Origin: Candidatus Aerophobota bacterium
GTDB lineage: Bacteria; Aerophobota; Aerophobia; Aerophobales; B3-G15
Direction: 5' to 3'
Length of the DNA stretch: 15,542 nt
NCBI GenBank assembly: GCA_030607765.1
Contig: JAUWJJ010000002.1
Coordinates: forward strand, 1-15,542
Below, piece by piece: positions 1 to 6,507 of this stretch. The first letter of the stretch is position 1. Every line of letters starts with the position of its first letter. The position numbers and the translations under genes are program-made. The notes beneath the pieces are model-generated. The model saw nothing but the letters and a program-made list of their open reading frames with translations. It searched no databases and was not told where the DNA came from.

Positions 1-23
1 AGTTGCCTTTGGCAACTTCTTTT
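1..23 (+). terminator. Short hairpin followed by T-rich tract
   Basis: AGTTGCC (1-7) and GGCAACT (11-17) form a perfect 7-bp stem with a TTT loop, followed by TCTTTT (18-23). This looks like a small intrinsic terminator for something left of the window, or the edge of an inverted repeat. The integrase reading frame is also open through this stretch, so it could be coding. The T tract is interrupted and the upstream context is missing. Confidence 0.3.
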
Positions 24-49
24 ATCCGCAAAACGTTAAGAGAAAACCT

Positions 50-578
50 ATGCCCTACCAATATAAAAGAGGACCGTTAAATAACGATGAGGTAAACAAA
101 CTCACTAATGCCTGTGATACTTTCCGGGAAAAGTTTGTGGTCTGGACGCTTTTAGATACAGGTCTAAGATTATCTGAATTTGCTAACCTCAAGAAAGACA
201 ATATCCAGTGGCAGGAAAGAAGACTGGTTATCTATGGCAAGGGTGGTTCCTATGGTAAAAAAACCAAAAGAAAGGATCATCCCTATGACAGAGAGGGTGA
301 GGAGATTATTTGAGTACCACTTTGCTGAAAACAACAATACCGGGATGATCAAAAGAACAGTCGAAAGAACGGTAAAGAAGGTAGCTAATAAAGCTGGCAT
401 CTCAAAACCAGTTAGTCCTCATGTCCTTCGCCACACCTTCTCAGTCAACTGCATCAAAAAAGGAATGTCCACCAGAGCCCTGCAAACCCTCTTAGGTCAC
501 GACCGATTGACAACCACTGAGATTTACCTTAATCTATCCTCAGACGATGCGATTATGGAGTTTTTGAATAAGTGGTGA
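50..578 (+). pseudogene. Frameshifted tyrosine recombinase (phage-type integrase), catalytic domain
   Basis: The reading frame from ATG 50 carries the first half of a tyrosine recombinase catalytic domain: arginine I in TGLRLSE and the beta-hairpin lysine in IYGKGG. It then runs into a stop at 311-313. The second half lies in the +1 frame and ends at TGA 576-578; it has the HxxR box (HVLRHTF), the LLGH box and the nucleophilic Tyr in EIYLNL. The two halves join seamlessly if one A is removed near the A7 run at 258-264, giving GKKPKERIIPM. All catalytic residues (R, K, HxxR, H, Y) are thus present but split. The N-terminal core-binding domain is absent; the frame is open from base 2, so the gene may begin left of the window. 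Likely a decayed XerC/D-like or integron/phage-type recombinase. A sequencing error in the homopolymer is the main alternative. Confidence 0.8.
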
Positions 579-608
579 GTAAATAAACAAATTTTTTATT
601 TTATTCAG

Positions 609-640
609 ACGAAGATTATATTCGTTATAAAAGTTAGGAG
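609..640 (+). promoter_or_regulatory. Leader of the nuclease-domain gene: small inverted repeat and RBS
   Basis: ACGAA (609-613) and TTCGT (621-625) are complementary arms around an A+T-rich loop that contains -10-like TATATT. AGGAG at 636-640 lies 6 nt before the ATG at 647 and supports that start. No convincing -35 box was seen, so I do not call a promoter. Confidence 0.3.
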
Positions 641-646
641 ATCCCT

Positions 647-1447
647 ATGAAGTCATGGACAAAAGAAACAGCTTTGAGTGAATTAGAGACACTCATTAAA
701 GAAATCGATAATCTTTATACACAGCATAGGCACTCTGCAGACCATATGCGTTGGGTTGCCAGAACTCTTGCATTTTTGGAAGAAGTTTTTGGCAGAAATT
801 CACGCTATTATCTCACTTTTGCTTCATTTCCATGGTCGGAAACAGGTAGTATTTTAATAGGTGGACCCACCGATCCAGAGGGAAGCTGAAACCCACAAGC
901 TGCATTAGAAAAAAGGCACCAAGCTGCCTATCTAAGCCAATTAGAAAGTGCAAGAGGTCTTTTGCAAGCTGCCTCAGATCACCTTAAACGTACTGATATT
1001 ATTTCTGTTTATCAGGGTAAGGACACGGTGCCGGAGTCAAGTGCTATTATTAGGATTATTAACATCACAGAGCGAAAGTTACGAAAAACTATACGAAAGA
1101 AACCCACTTGTGAGAAAGAAATTCAAGATGCATTCGAGAATCTTCTTATAGGCGCTGATATACCTTACTCAAGAGAAATAGAACATATTGAATACTCTTC
1201 AAAAGCATATATTCCAGATTTCACTATTCAGAAAATTGATCTTGCAATGGATATTAAATTGTGTGCAAGGGTAGGAAGAGAGAAAGAAATAATTGCGGAA
1301 ATAAACGATGACATTTTAGTCTATCAGACTAAATATGGAAATCTCTTTTTTATCGTCTATGATGTGGGCTTTATTCGAGATATTGATCGTTTTATAGATG
1401 CATTTGAGAAAAATCAAAATGTAATTGTTAAAGTCGTTAAACATTAA
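647..1447 (+). pseudogene. PD-(D/E)XK nuclease-domain protein (DpnII/MboI-like), interrupted by an in-frame TGA
   Basis: One continuous frame of 267 codons runs from ATG 647 (RBS AGGAG at 636-640) to TAA 1445-1447. It is broken only by TGA at 887-889 (codon 81). The C-terminal half contains a nuclease signature: an acidic helix (EIQDAFENLL), then YSSKAYIPDF and DLAMDIKLC. This gives P190-D191 and D202-x-K204 in full-length numbering, the PD...(D/E)XK active site. From memory the closest family is the DpnII/MboI restriction-endonuclease-type domain of stand-alone bacterial proteins that end in VIVKVVKH. The N-terminal ~100 residues are helical and of unknown role. Protein-like sequence continues straight across the TGA, so this looks like a recent nonsense mutation. 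A shorter product could start at TTG 962 and would keep the whole nuclease domain. No methyltransferase is adjacent, so an active restriction system is not supported here. Confidence 0.75.
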
Positions 1448-1668
1448 CCCACATAATAAACAGTTATGGCTTCATTTTACCCTCACTCAAACTACTTGTG
1501 ATTTATCCGTAAAATTTAATATTGTTAACTCCAACCACCCGCCAGCCAATAAGTTAAGATAGGATTTGATATTCCTTTTTCATATTTGCTATATTTAGTT
1601 TACTGGTATCTAAGTTTTCCCGCAGACAACCTCATTCTCTAACATATCCAGCATCAATACTAAAAAAA

Positions 1669-1696
1669 TTGACATAACAGAAAAAGATAATATAAT
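1669..1696 (+). promoter_or_regulatory. Consensus sigma70-type promoter
   Basis: TTGACA at 1669-1674 and TATAAT at 1691-1696 are exact consensus hexamers with a 16-bp spacer. The predicted start is near 1703, just before the palindromic element. It would drive the main operon 312 bp downstream, a separate small RNA ending near 1862, or both. Confidence 0.7.
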
Positions 1697-1705
1697 TAGC
1701 ATATA

Positions 1706-1816
1706 GGAACCTGGTGATAAAGTGGTTTTTCGTAGAGGTTTCATTTATGAAACCTGCTTTGCTAAGAGGTCCGATAAATCGGACCACTACAATATTTGGG
1801 TTTTTCACCAGGCTCC
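1706..1816. repeat. 111-bp palindromic element with terminal inverted repeats (MITE-like, or structured RNA)
   Basis: The ends are 12-bp inverted repeats with one mismatch: GGAACCTGGTGA (1706-1717) against TCACCAGGCTCC (1805-1816). Inside, GTAG (1732-1735) pairs with CTAC (1787-1790) and encloses two perfect hairpins. AGGTTTCAT/ATGAAACCT (1736-1744/1747-1755) has a TT loop, and GGTCCGAT/ATCGGACC (1768-1775/1778-1785) has an AA loop. The nested architecture predicts one long closing stem, an inner stem and two arms. Such paired near-loopless hairpins resemble small dispersed palindromic repeats (MITE/REP type), but no second copy is in this window. Because the promoter sits directly upstream, the element would also form the 5' end of a transcript. 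No obvious target-site duplication was seen. Confidence 0.75.
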
Positions 1817-1822
1817 CAGCGC

Positions 1823-1862
1823 GCGGTAAACCGCAAATCAAATAAAGCCTTGATATTTTTTT
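1823..1862 (+). terminator. Small hairpin plus weak stem and T7 run: possible attenuator
   Basis: GCGGT (1823-1827) pairs with ACCGC (1830-1834) around an AA loop. A weaker stem, ATCAA (1837-1841) with TTGAT (1850-1854), is followed after one A by seven T residues (1856-1862). Placed about 155 nt after the predicted transcription start, this could be an intrinsic terminator or attenuator. The stem next to the T run is only 5 A+T-rich base pairs, so support is modest. Confidence 0.35.
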
Positions 1863-2014
1863 CTGAGTCTCATAAGGTCTGAAACATTTCGAAACAGTAT
1901 AAAACTTCTTGCCAAAAAAACGAAGATTTTATTGCTAATACTATAAATTGCAGAGCATGGTTTTAAAACAACTCTTATACCCGTTTTTCTGAAAAATACA
2001 ATGAGGAGTGTCAA

Positions 2015-3301
2015 ATGAGTAAATTGGCAATAAGGGGAGGAGTACCGGTAAGGATGAAGCCTTTCCCATCATGGCCTGTTCATGATGAAAGAGAAGTTAA
2101 GGCAGTAGTTGAGGTTGTGGAATCGGGTAATTGGTGGAGAGGAGCCTATAGCACAATTGAGCTTGGAGCAGAAAAGGTGAGTGGCCGCTCCAGGGTTGAG
2201 GAACTTGAAGAGAAGTTTGCCAAGTACCATGGAGTAAACTACGCAGTAGCAACATCCAGCGGATCGGGAGCCTTAGACATTGCAGTTAAAGCCATTGGCA
2301 TTGGGCCAGGAGATGAGGTAATTGTTCCCCCCTACACTTTTGTAGCCACAGCCACCTGCGTATTGCAGAATAATGCTATCCCAATTTTCGTGGATATAGA
2401 GCCTACCACTTACAATATTGATCCTGATAGAATTGAGGAAGCTATTACAGAGAGGACCAGGGCAATAATTCCTGTTCATTTTGGGGGAAACTTAGCTGAT
2501 ATGGAAAAAATAGGGGAGATTGCCAGAAAATACAATTTAAAGGTGATAGAGGATGCTGCCCATGCTCATGGTGTGCAGTGGGATGGAAAAAAGATGGCCG
2601 GAAGCTTTGGAGATATAGGAATGTTTAGTTTTCAACAGTCGAAAAATATGACTGCCGGTGAGGGAGGAATAGTTATTAGTAATGATAAGGAATTAGCCGA
2701 TCTTTGTTTTTCCTATCATCATTATGGTAGAGTTGAAGGGCGTCCCTGGTATGAGATTTATAGACTTGGCTGGAACTACCGAATGTCAGAGCTCCAGGCC
2801 GCAGTTCTGTTAGTTCAGTTAGAAAGATTGGAGGAACTAAATCTCAAGAGAATGGAAAATGCAGAGTATTTAACAGAAAACCTCTCTCAGATTGAGGGGA
2901 TAAAACCACTGGAGATTGATCCCAGGATAACAATCCGTAGCTATTATCTTTATATATTTAGATACGATTCTGCTAAGTTTAGCGGTGTGCATAGAAATAA
3001 ATTTGTTGATGCTTTAACTGCAGAGGGAATACCAGCAACCGGAGGCTATGATTTTCCTATTTACAGCAATCCAATGTTTCTCAATAAGGATTTTTTCCCT
3101 AAGGGTTGTCCTGCAGACTGTCAGCACTACAGTAAAACAATCAATTATAATGATTTTAAAGAAAAATGTCCTGTTGCAGAGAAAGCCTGTGGTGAGGAGG
3201 CAGTCTGGCTTACCCAAAATTTATTATTGGGAGATAAAGAAGATATTGATGATATAGCAAGAGCGCTAAAAAAGATCAAGGAGAACATTAAAGAGTTATA
3301 A
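2015..3301 (+). CDS. DegT/DnrJ/EryC1/StrS-family PLP aminotransferase
   Basis: A 428-residue fold-type I PLP enzyme of the sugar/cyclitol aminotransferase family. It transfers an amino group (usually from Glu or Gln) to a keto-sugar, inosose or similar ketone. Visible marks are the phosphate-binding SSGSGAL near residue 82, VIEDAAHAHG with PLP-contacting D180, and FSFQQSKNMTAGEGG with Schiff-base lysine K210. The C-terminal region has the cysteine-rich GCPADC...CPVAEKACGEE...WLTQNLLLG segment common in the AHBA-synthase/inosose-aminotransferase branch. The ATG has GGAG at 2005-2008 with 6-nt spacing. It is the first gene of the long co-directional run; the next ORF starts 64 bp on. No sugar-nucleotide biosynthesis genes are nearby, which argues against an antigen or antibiotic locus. 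Exact substrate unknown. Confidence 0.9.
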   Translation: MSKLAIRGGVPVRMKPFPSWPVHDEREVKAVVEVVESGNWWRGAYSTIELGAEKVSGRSRVEELEEKFAKYHGVNYAVATSSGSGALDIAVKAIGIGPGDEVIVPPYTFVATATCVLQNNAIPIFVDIEPTTYNIDPDRIEEAITERTRAIIPVHFGGNLADMEKIGEIARKYNLKVIEDAAHAHGVQWDGKKMAGSFGDIGMFSFQQSKNMTAGEGGIVISNDKELADLCFSYHHYGRVEGRPWYEIYRLGWNYRMSELQAAVLLVQLERLEELNLKRMENAEYLTENLSQIEGIKPLEIDPRITIRSYYLYIFRYDSAKFSGVHRNKFVDALTAEGIPATGGYDFPIYSNPMFLNKDFFPKGCPADCQHYSKTINYNDFKEKCPVAEKACGEEAVWLTQNLLLGDKEDIDDIARALKKIKENIKEL

Positions 3302-3305
3302 AAAG

Positions 3306-3345
3306 GTAACAGTTCAGTCACTAAGTCACCAAGATACAAAGGATA
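3306..3345. repeat. Dispersed intergenic repeat, copy 1, with degenerate 8-bp tandem units
   Basis: GTAACAGTTCAG (3306-3317) is followed by three related 8-mers, TCACTAAG, TCACCAAG and ATACAAAG (3318-3341), then GATA. A shorter copy with the same 12-bp core, CACCAAGA and AGGATA lies at 11871-11896. It fills most of the gap between the aminotransferase and oxidoreductase genes. Confidence 0.6.
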
Positions 3346-3364
3346 ATATGTAGAAGAGGCAAAA

Positions 3365-5206
3365 ATGCGAAATAATGGTTACTGGGAAAAAATTCTTAGG
3401 GTAGACTTGAGTAATGAGCGAGTAACTGAAGAGGAGATTCTCTCCTCTGTTTTTAAACAATTTATCGGAGGATCGGGATTTGGTGCTAAAGTTATTTATG
3501 AAGAGTCAAATCCGAATATGGATCCATTTGACCCCGAAAATAGAATAGTTTTTGCTGTTGGTCCCTGGCAGGCAGCTAACTTCTGGGGTTCGGGGAAATT
3601 TAGTGTGATCTCTAAGTCTCCCTTAACTGGTACTTTGGGAGACAGCGCCGGAGGTGGCAATTGGGCTCCTATGTTTAAAAGGTGCGGATACGATGCTCTC
3701 ATTATTCAAGGAAAGGCTAACCAGCCTGTCTATTTATGGATTCACGATAAAGGTGCAGAAATTAGGGATGGTAGTAGATTTTGGGGAATGGATACTATGG
3801 AAGTATTGGATGAATTAAAAAAGGATGTAGCAGAAAAACGAGCCAGTGTTGTTACCATTGGACCGGCAGGAGAAAAACTGGTTAGATTTGCCTGCATAGC
3901 TGCCGATGATCATAGTTATGCGGGTAGAACTGGCATTGGTGCAGTGATGGGTTCAAAAAACTTAAAAGCAGTAGTTGTTTATGGAACTAAAAAGTGTGAA
4001 GTTTTTGATGCTCAGAAAGTATTTGAGCTTAAGAAAATGTGTGGAAAGAAAATTAAAAAGAATGTTGTTGAACTGCATAATCATGGTACTCCTTTGTATA
4101 TAATGCTTTCTGCAGAAAGTGGAAATCTACCCATTAAGTATTGGAGCGGGGATACCTGGAACAGGGCTGAGGAGATAACTGCCCCCAGATACACTAAAAT
4201 ATTAAATGTGCGACCTATAGCTTGTATGAATTGTAATATAGCTTGCCATCGTAGAGTAATTATCACGAACCCTATAGAATATGCTATGAAAAGACCAGGA
4301 CCTCAATATGAAACTTTGTCCTTAATGGGGAGTGCCTGCTTAGTAGATGATTTGAAAGCTATATCCAAGGCAAACGATCTCTGTAACCGCTTAGGTATGG
4401 ACACAATATCTACAGGAAGTTGTGTTGCTTTTACTATGGAATGTTTTGAGCGAGGGTGGTTAACCGCGGAAGATACTGATGGTCTGGAAGTAAAATGGGG
4501 AGATGCTAAATCTCTGGTGGAACTTGTCAGGAAAATAGGTATAAGGGAAGGATTTGGAGATATCCTGGCAGAAGGTACTCTTAGAGCAGCCCGTAGAATT
4601 AATAAGGAGGCTGAGGAGATAGTAGTCCAGGTTCGAGGTTTAGATTTTCCTGCCTGGGATCCTAGAGCTTTTTGGGCCACTGCAGTGAACTATGCTACAG
4701 GAACAATTGGTTCGAGCCATGAAAGAGGGATAACAATTGGTTATGAGTTTGGAACTGAAGCTCCTGAACTGGGGATAGATAAAAGCAAGACTATTCAGTT
4801 CAATGTAGAAGGTAAAGCTCATATAGCTGTAAAATCTCAGGATTATGCTGCCTTGATGAACTCTTTATCTATGTGTGACTTCATGGTGGGTGAGGGTAAT
4901 CTAACTGTGACTGAGCTCAAAGAAATTTTTAATGCTATTACCGGATGGAACTGGTCTTTAGAAATGTTTCTTGAGGTAGGAGAGCGCATTCATAATCTTC
5001 AACGTATGATAAATATTGGAGATGGAAAAGGAAAAGAGTATGATGTTCTTCCTAAAAAAATGTTTCAGGCTGCCAGGACAGGTCCTCGGGCTGGTAAGGT
5101 CCCTCCACTGGAGAGATTATTGAAAGAGTACTACAAAATTCGAGGATGGGATAAGGATGGAATACCCAGTTCTAAGACCCTGAAACGTCTTGGTTTGCAT
5201 GAATAA
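3365..5206 (+). CDS. aor: Tungsten-dependent aldehyde:ferredoxin oxidoreductase
   Basis: A 613-residue protein, full length for the AOR family. It oxidises aldehydes to carboxylic acids with ferredoxin as acceptor, using a bis-pyranopterin tungsten cofactor and one [4Fe-4S] cluster. The cluster ligands are visible as CMNCNIAC (C287, C290, C294) plus C504 in SLSMCDF, closely matching the classical Pyrococcus AOR spacing. The N-terminal pterin-binding domain has IGGSGFGAKV, SPLTGTLGDSAGGG and YAGRTGIGAVMGSKNLKAVV. Family motifs LCNRLGMDTIST (340-350) and GLDFPAWDPRAF (425-436) are intact. RBS AGAGG (3355-3359) lies 5 nt before the ATG. It is cytoplasmic and has no signal peptide. In this operon it could consume an aldehyde released by the PLP enzyme at 8753-9835. 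No dedicated ferredoxin gene is adjacent. Substrate range cannot be read from sequence. Confidence 0.95.
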   Translation: MRNNGYWEKILRVDLSNERVTEEEILSSVFKQFIGGSGFGAKVIYEESNPNMDPFDPENRIVFAVGPWQAANFWGSGKFSVISKSPLTGTLGDSAGGGNWAPMFKRCGYDALIIQGKANQPVYLWIHDKGAEIRDGSRFWGMDTMEVLDELKKDVAEKRASVVTIGPAGEKLVRFACIAADDHSYAGRTGIGAVMGSKNLKAVVVYGTKKCEVFDAQKVFELKKMCGKKIKKNVVELHNHGTPLYIMLSAESGNLPIKYWSGDTWNRAEEITAPRYTKILNVRPIACMNCNIACHRRVIITNPIEYAMKRPGPQYETLSLMGSACLVDDLKAISKANDLCNRLGMDTISTGSCVAFTMECFERGWLTAEDTDGLEVKWGDAKSLVELVRKIGIREGFGDILAEGTLRAARRINKEAEEIVVQVRGLDFPAWDPRAFWATAVNYATGTIGSSHERGITIGYEFGTEAPELGIDKSKTIQFNVEGKAHIAVKSQDYAALMNSLSMCDFMVGEGNLTVTELKEIFNAITGWNWSLEMFLEVGERIHNLQRMINIGDGKGKEYDVLPKKMFQAARTGPRAGKVPPLERLLKEYYKIRGWDKDGIPSSKTLKRLGLHE

Positions 5207-5223
5207 TTAAAAATTAAAGTTAG

Positions 5224-6507
5224 ATGAGAAATTTAATACAAAATAAATTAATGGAGCTGATTGAGAAAAAGAGGAATGACTTGATTCGTTTTGTTGGAAA
5301 TTTAGTGAGAATTCCCAGTGTAAACAAACCTCCTGATGGTGAGGAAAAAGAATGTCAGGAATTTATAGCCAGTAAATTGAAGAAATTGGGTATGAATGTT
5401 GATATGTTTACTCCTGATGAAGTTACAGGTATAAAGGATAACCCTTACTATGTTCCTGGACGTAATTATACTGGTAGACCAAATGTTATTGGGAGCTTAA
5501 AAGGTGAGGGAGGAGGAAGGTCTGTACTTTTGACTACTCATGCCGATGTTGTCTCTCCGGGAAAGGAAAAATGGGAACATGATCCCTGGGGAGGAGAAAT
5601 AATTGAAGGAAAAATATATGGTAGGGGATCTGTTGATGCCAAAGGAGGCCTGGCTGCTCAAATTATGGCTATAGAGTGCGTTAAAGAAGTTGCTAACCTT
5701 AAAGGAGACCTAATCTTTGCCAGTGTAGTAGATGAAGAATTTGGAGGAATGAATGGCTCATTAGCTACTTCGCTGAGGATTGGGAAAATAGATGCCGGGA
5801 TACTTTCCGAGCCAACTTCTCTTTCCATTTTGCCTGGTTGTGCCGGAGGTCAACAATATGAGATAATAGTTAAGGGTCGTTCTGCTTTTGAAGGGCAGAA
5901 ATACCTGGGAGTGAGTGCAATTGAGAAAATGTATAAAATTATTGAGGGACTGCAGGAACTCGAAGAAGAACGGAATCAAAAAGTAAAGATAAGTCCCCTA
6001 TTTTCTGAATATCCTATTAAAACCCCAATTGCTGTAATCTCTATTCAGGGAGGTGACTTTGAAGTGGGAGGTGTTCCGGATTGGTGTAAGATTAATGTTT
6101 GGCATGGAGCACTTCCTGGTGAGAAGAGGGAAAAGGTTTTAAATCAACTTCGGGAATTCCTGAAAGAGCTATTTAAAAAGGACTCCTGGCTAAGAGAGAA
6201 CCCTCCAAATATTAAAATGATTGGTAGCTGGTTGGATCCTTGTGAAATACCTTATAACCATCCTCTGGTTAAAATTATGGGTCCTAATGTTAAGAAAATA
6301 ACTAAGAAAGAGCCGGTAATTAGAGGTATGGAAGGGAGCTGTGACCTTTCTCGCTTTGTAATCTGTGGTAAAATCCCTACACTAATATTTGGACCGGGAG
6401 ATGTTAAAAAAGCTCATTCTGTAAATGAGTTTGTGGAAATTGAAGAGATAGTAAAGGCGACTAAGATAATTGCTCTCTCAATAGTAGAGTGGTGTAACTT
6501 ACAATGA
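5224..6507 (+). CDS. M20-family metallohydrolase (ArgE/DapE/CPG2-like deacylase) with altered dimer-domain His
   Basis: A 427-residue dinuclear-zinc hydrolase of the type that cleaves N-acyl amino acids or short peptides. Metal-site residues are intact: H106 and D108 (THADVV), D138 (GSVDAKGG), catalytic E171 with E172 (VVDEEFGG), E196 (LSEP) and H398 (KKAHSVNEF). The lid/dimerisation domain normally has a histidine in GRxAH that reaches the partner subunit's active site; here the motif reads GRSAF (F222). It follows the oxidoreductase by 17 bp and overlaps the next gene by ATGA (6504-6507), so it is translationally coupled. The RBS is weak, only AAAG upstream of ATG 5224, but the N-terminus matches family length. 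It could deacylate an N-acyl amino acid; the His loss makes the substrate or even activity uncertain. Confidence 0.88.
   Translation: MRNLIQNKLMELIEKKRNDLIRFVGNLVRIPSVNKPPDGEEKECQEFIASKLKKLGMNVDMFTPDEVTGIKDNPYYVPGRNYTGRPNVIGSLKGEGGGRSVLLTTHADVVSPGKEKWEHDPWGGEIIEGKIYGRGSVDAKGGLAAQIMAIECVKEVANLKGDLIFASVVDEEFGGMNGSLATSLRIGKIDAGILSEPTSLSILPGCAGGQQYEIIVKGRSAFEGQKYLGVSAIEKMYKIIEGLQELEEERNQKVKISPLFSEYPIKTPIAVISIQGGDFEVGGVPDWCKINVWHGALPGEKREKVLNQLREFLKELFKKDSWLRENPPNIKMIGSWLDPCEIPYNHPLVKIMGPNVKKITKKEPVIRGMEGSCDLSRFVICGKIPTLIFGPGDVKKAHSVNEFVEIEEIVKATKIIALSIVEWCNLQ

Larger units (their letters stand above)
1448..2014. other. 567-bp non-coding region between accessory genes and main operon
   Basis: No credible gene on either strand. 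Bases 1448-1660 are A+T-rich and featureless to my eye. From 1669 onward there is a consensus promoter, a palindromic element (1706-1816), a small hairpin (1823-1834), a T run (1856-1862) and an A+T-rich leader up to the aminotransferase start. The short minus-strand frame across 1632-1841 only reads through the palindrome and is not a gene. Confidence 0.7.

Noticed and set aside
255..275. Classical programmed -1 frameshift in the recombinase
   Set aside because: Restoring the frame needs a +1 shift (one base skipped), whereas an A-rich slippery site usually gives -1; homopolymer error or mutation is simpler.
887..925. Selenocysteine or recoded TGA in the nuclease gene
   Set aside because: No convincing SECIS-like hairpin follows the TGA, and TGA acts as a normal stop in other genes here (for example 6505-6507 and 14397-14399).
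896..972. Three AAGCTGC direct repeats (897, 921, 966)
   Set aside because: They encode recurring Gln-Ala-Ala in a helical region and are irregularly spaced, so they look coding-driven rather than a DNA repeat.
1632..1841. Minus-strand ORF of about 69 codons across the palindromic element
   Set aside because: It merely reads through the inverted repeat, has no RBS and no recognisable protein features.
1898..1947. Second promoter (TATAAA boxes at 1898 and 1942, TTGCCA at 1909) close to the aminotransferase
   Set aside because: The spacings between -35-like and -10-like boxes are 27 or 21 bp, so no good pair forms; the 1669-1696 promoter is far better.
4303..4680. Minus-strand ORF of 125 codons inside the aldehyde oxidoreductase gene
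   Set aside because: Shadow of a firmly identified gene with intact motifs; it resembles no protein and has no RBS context.
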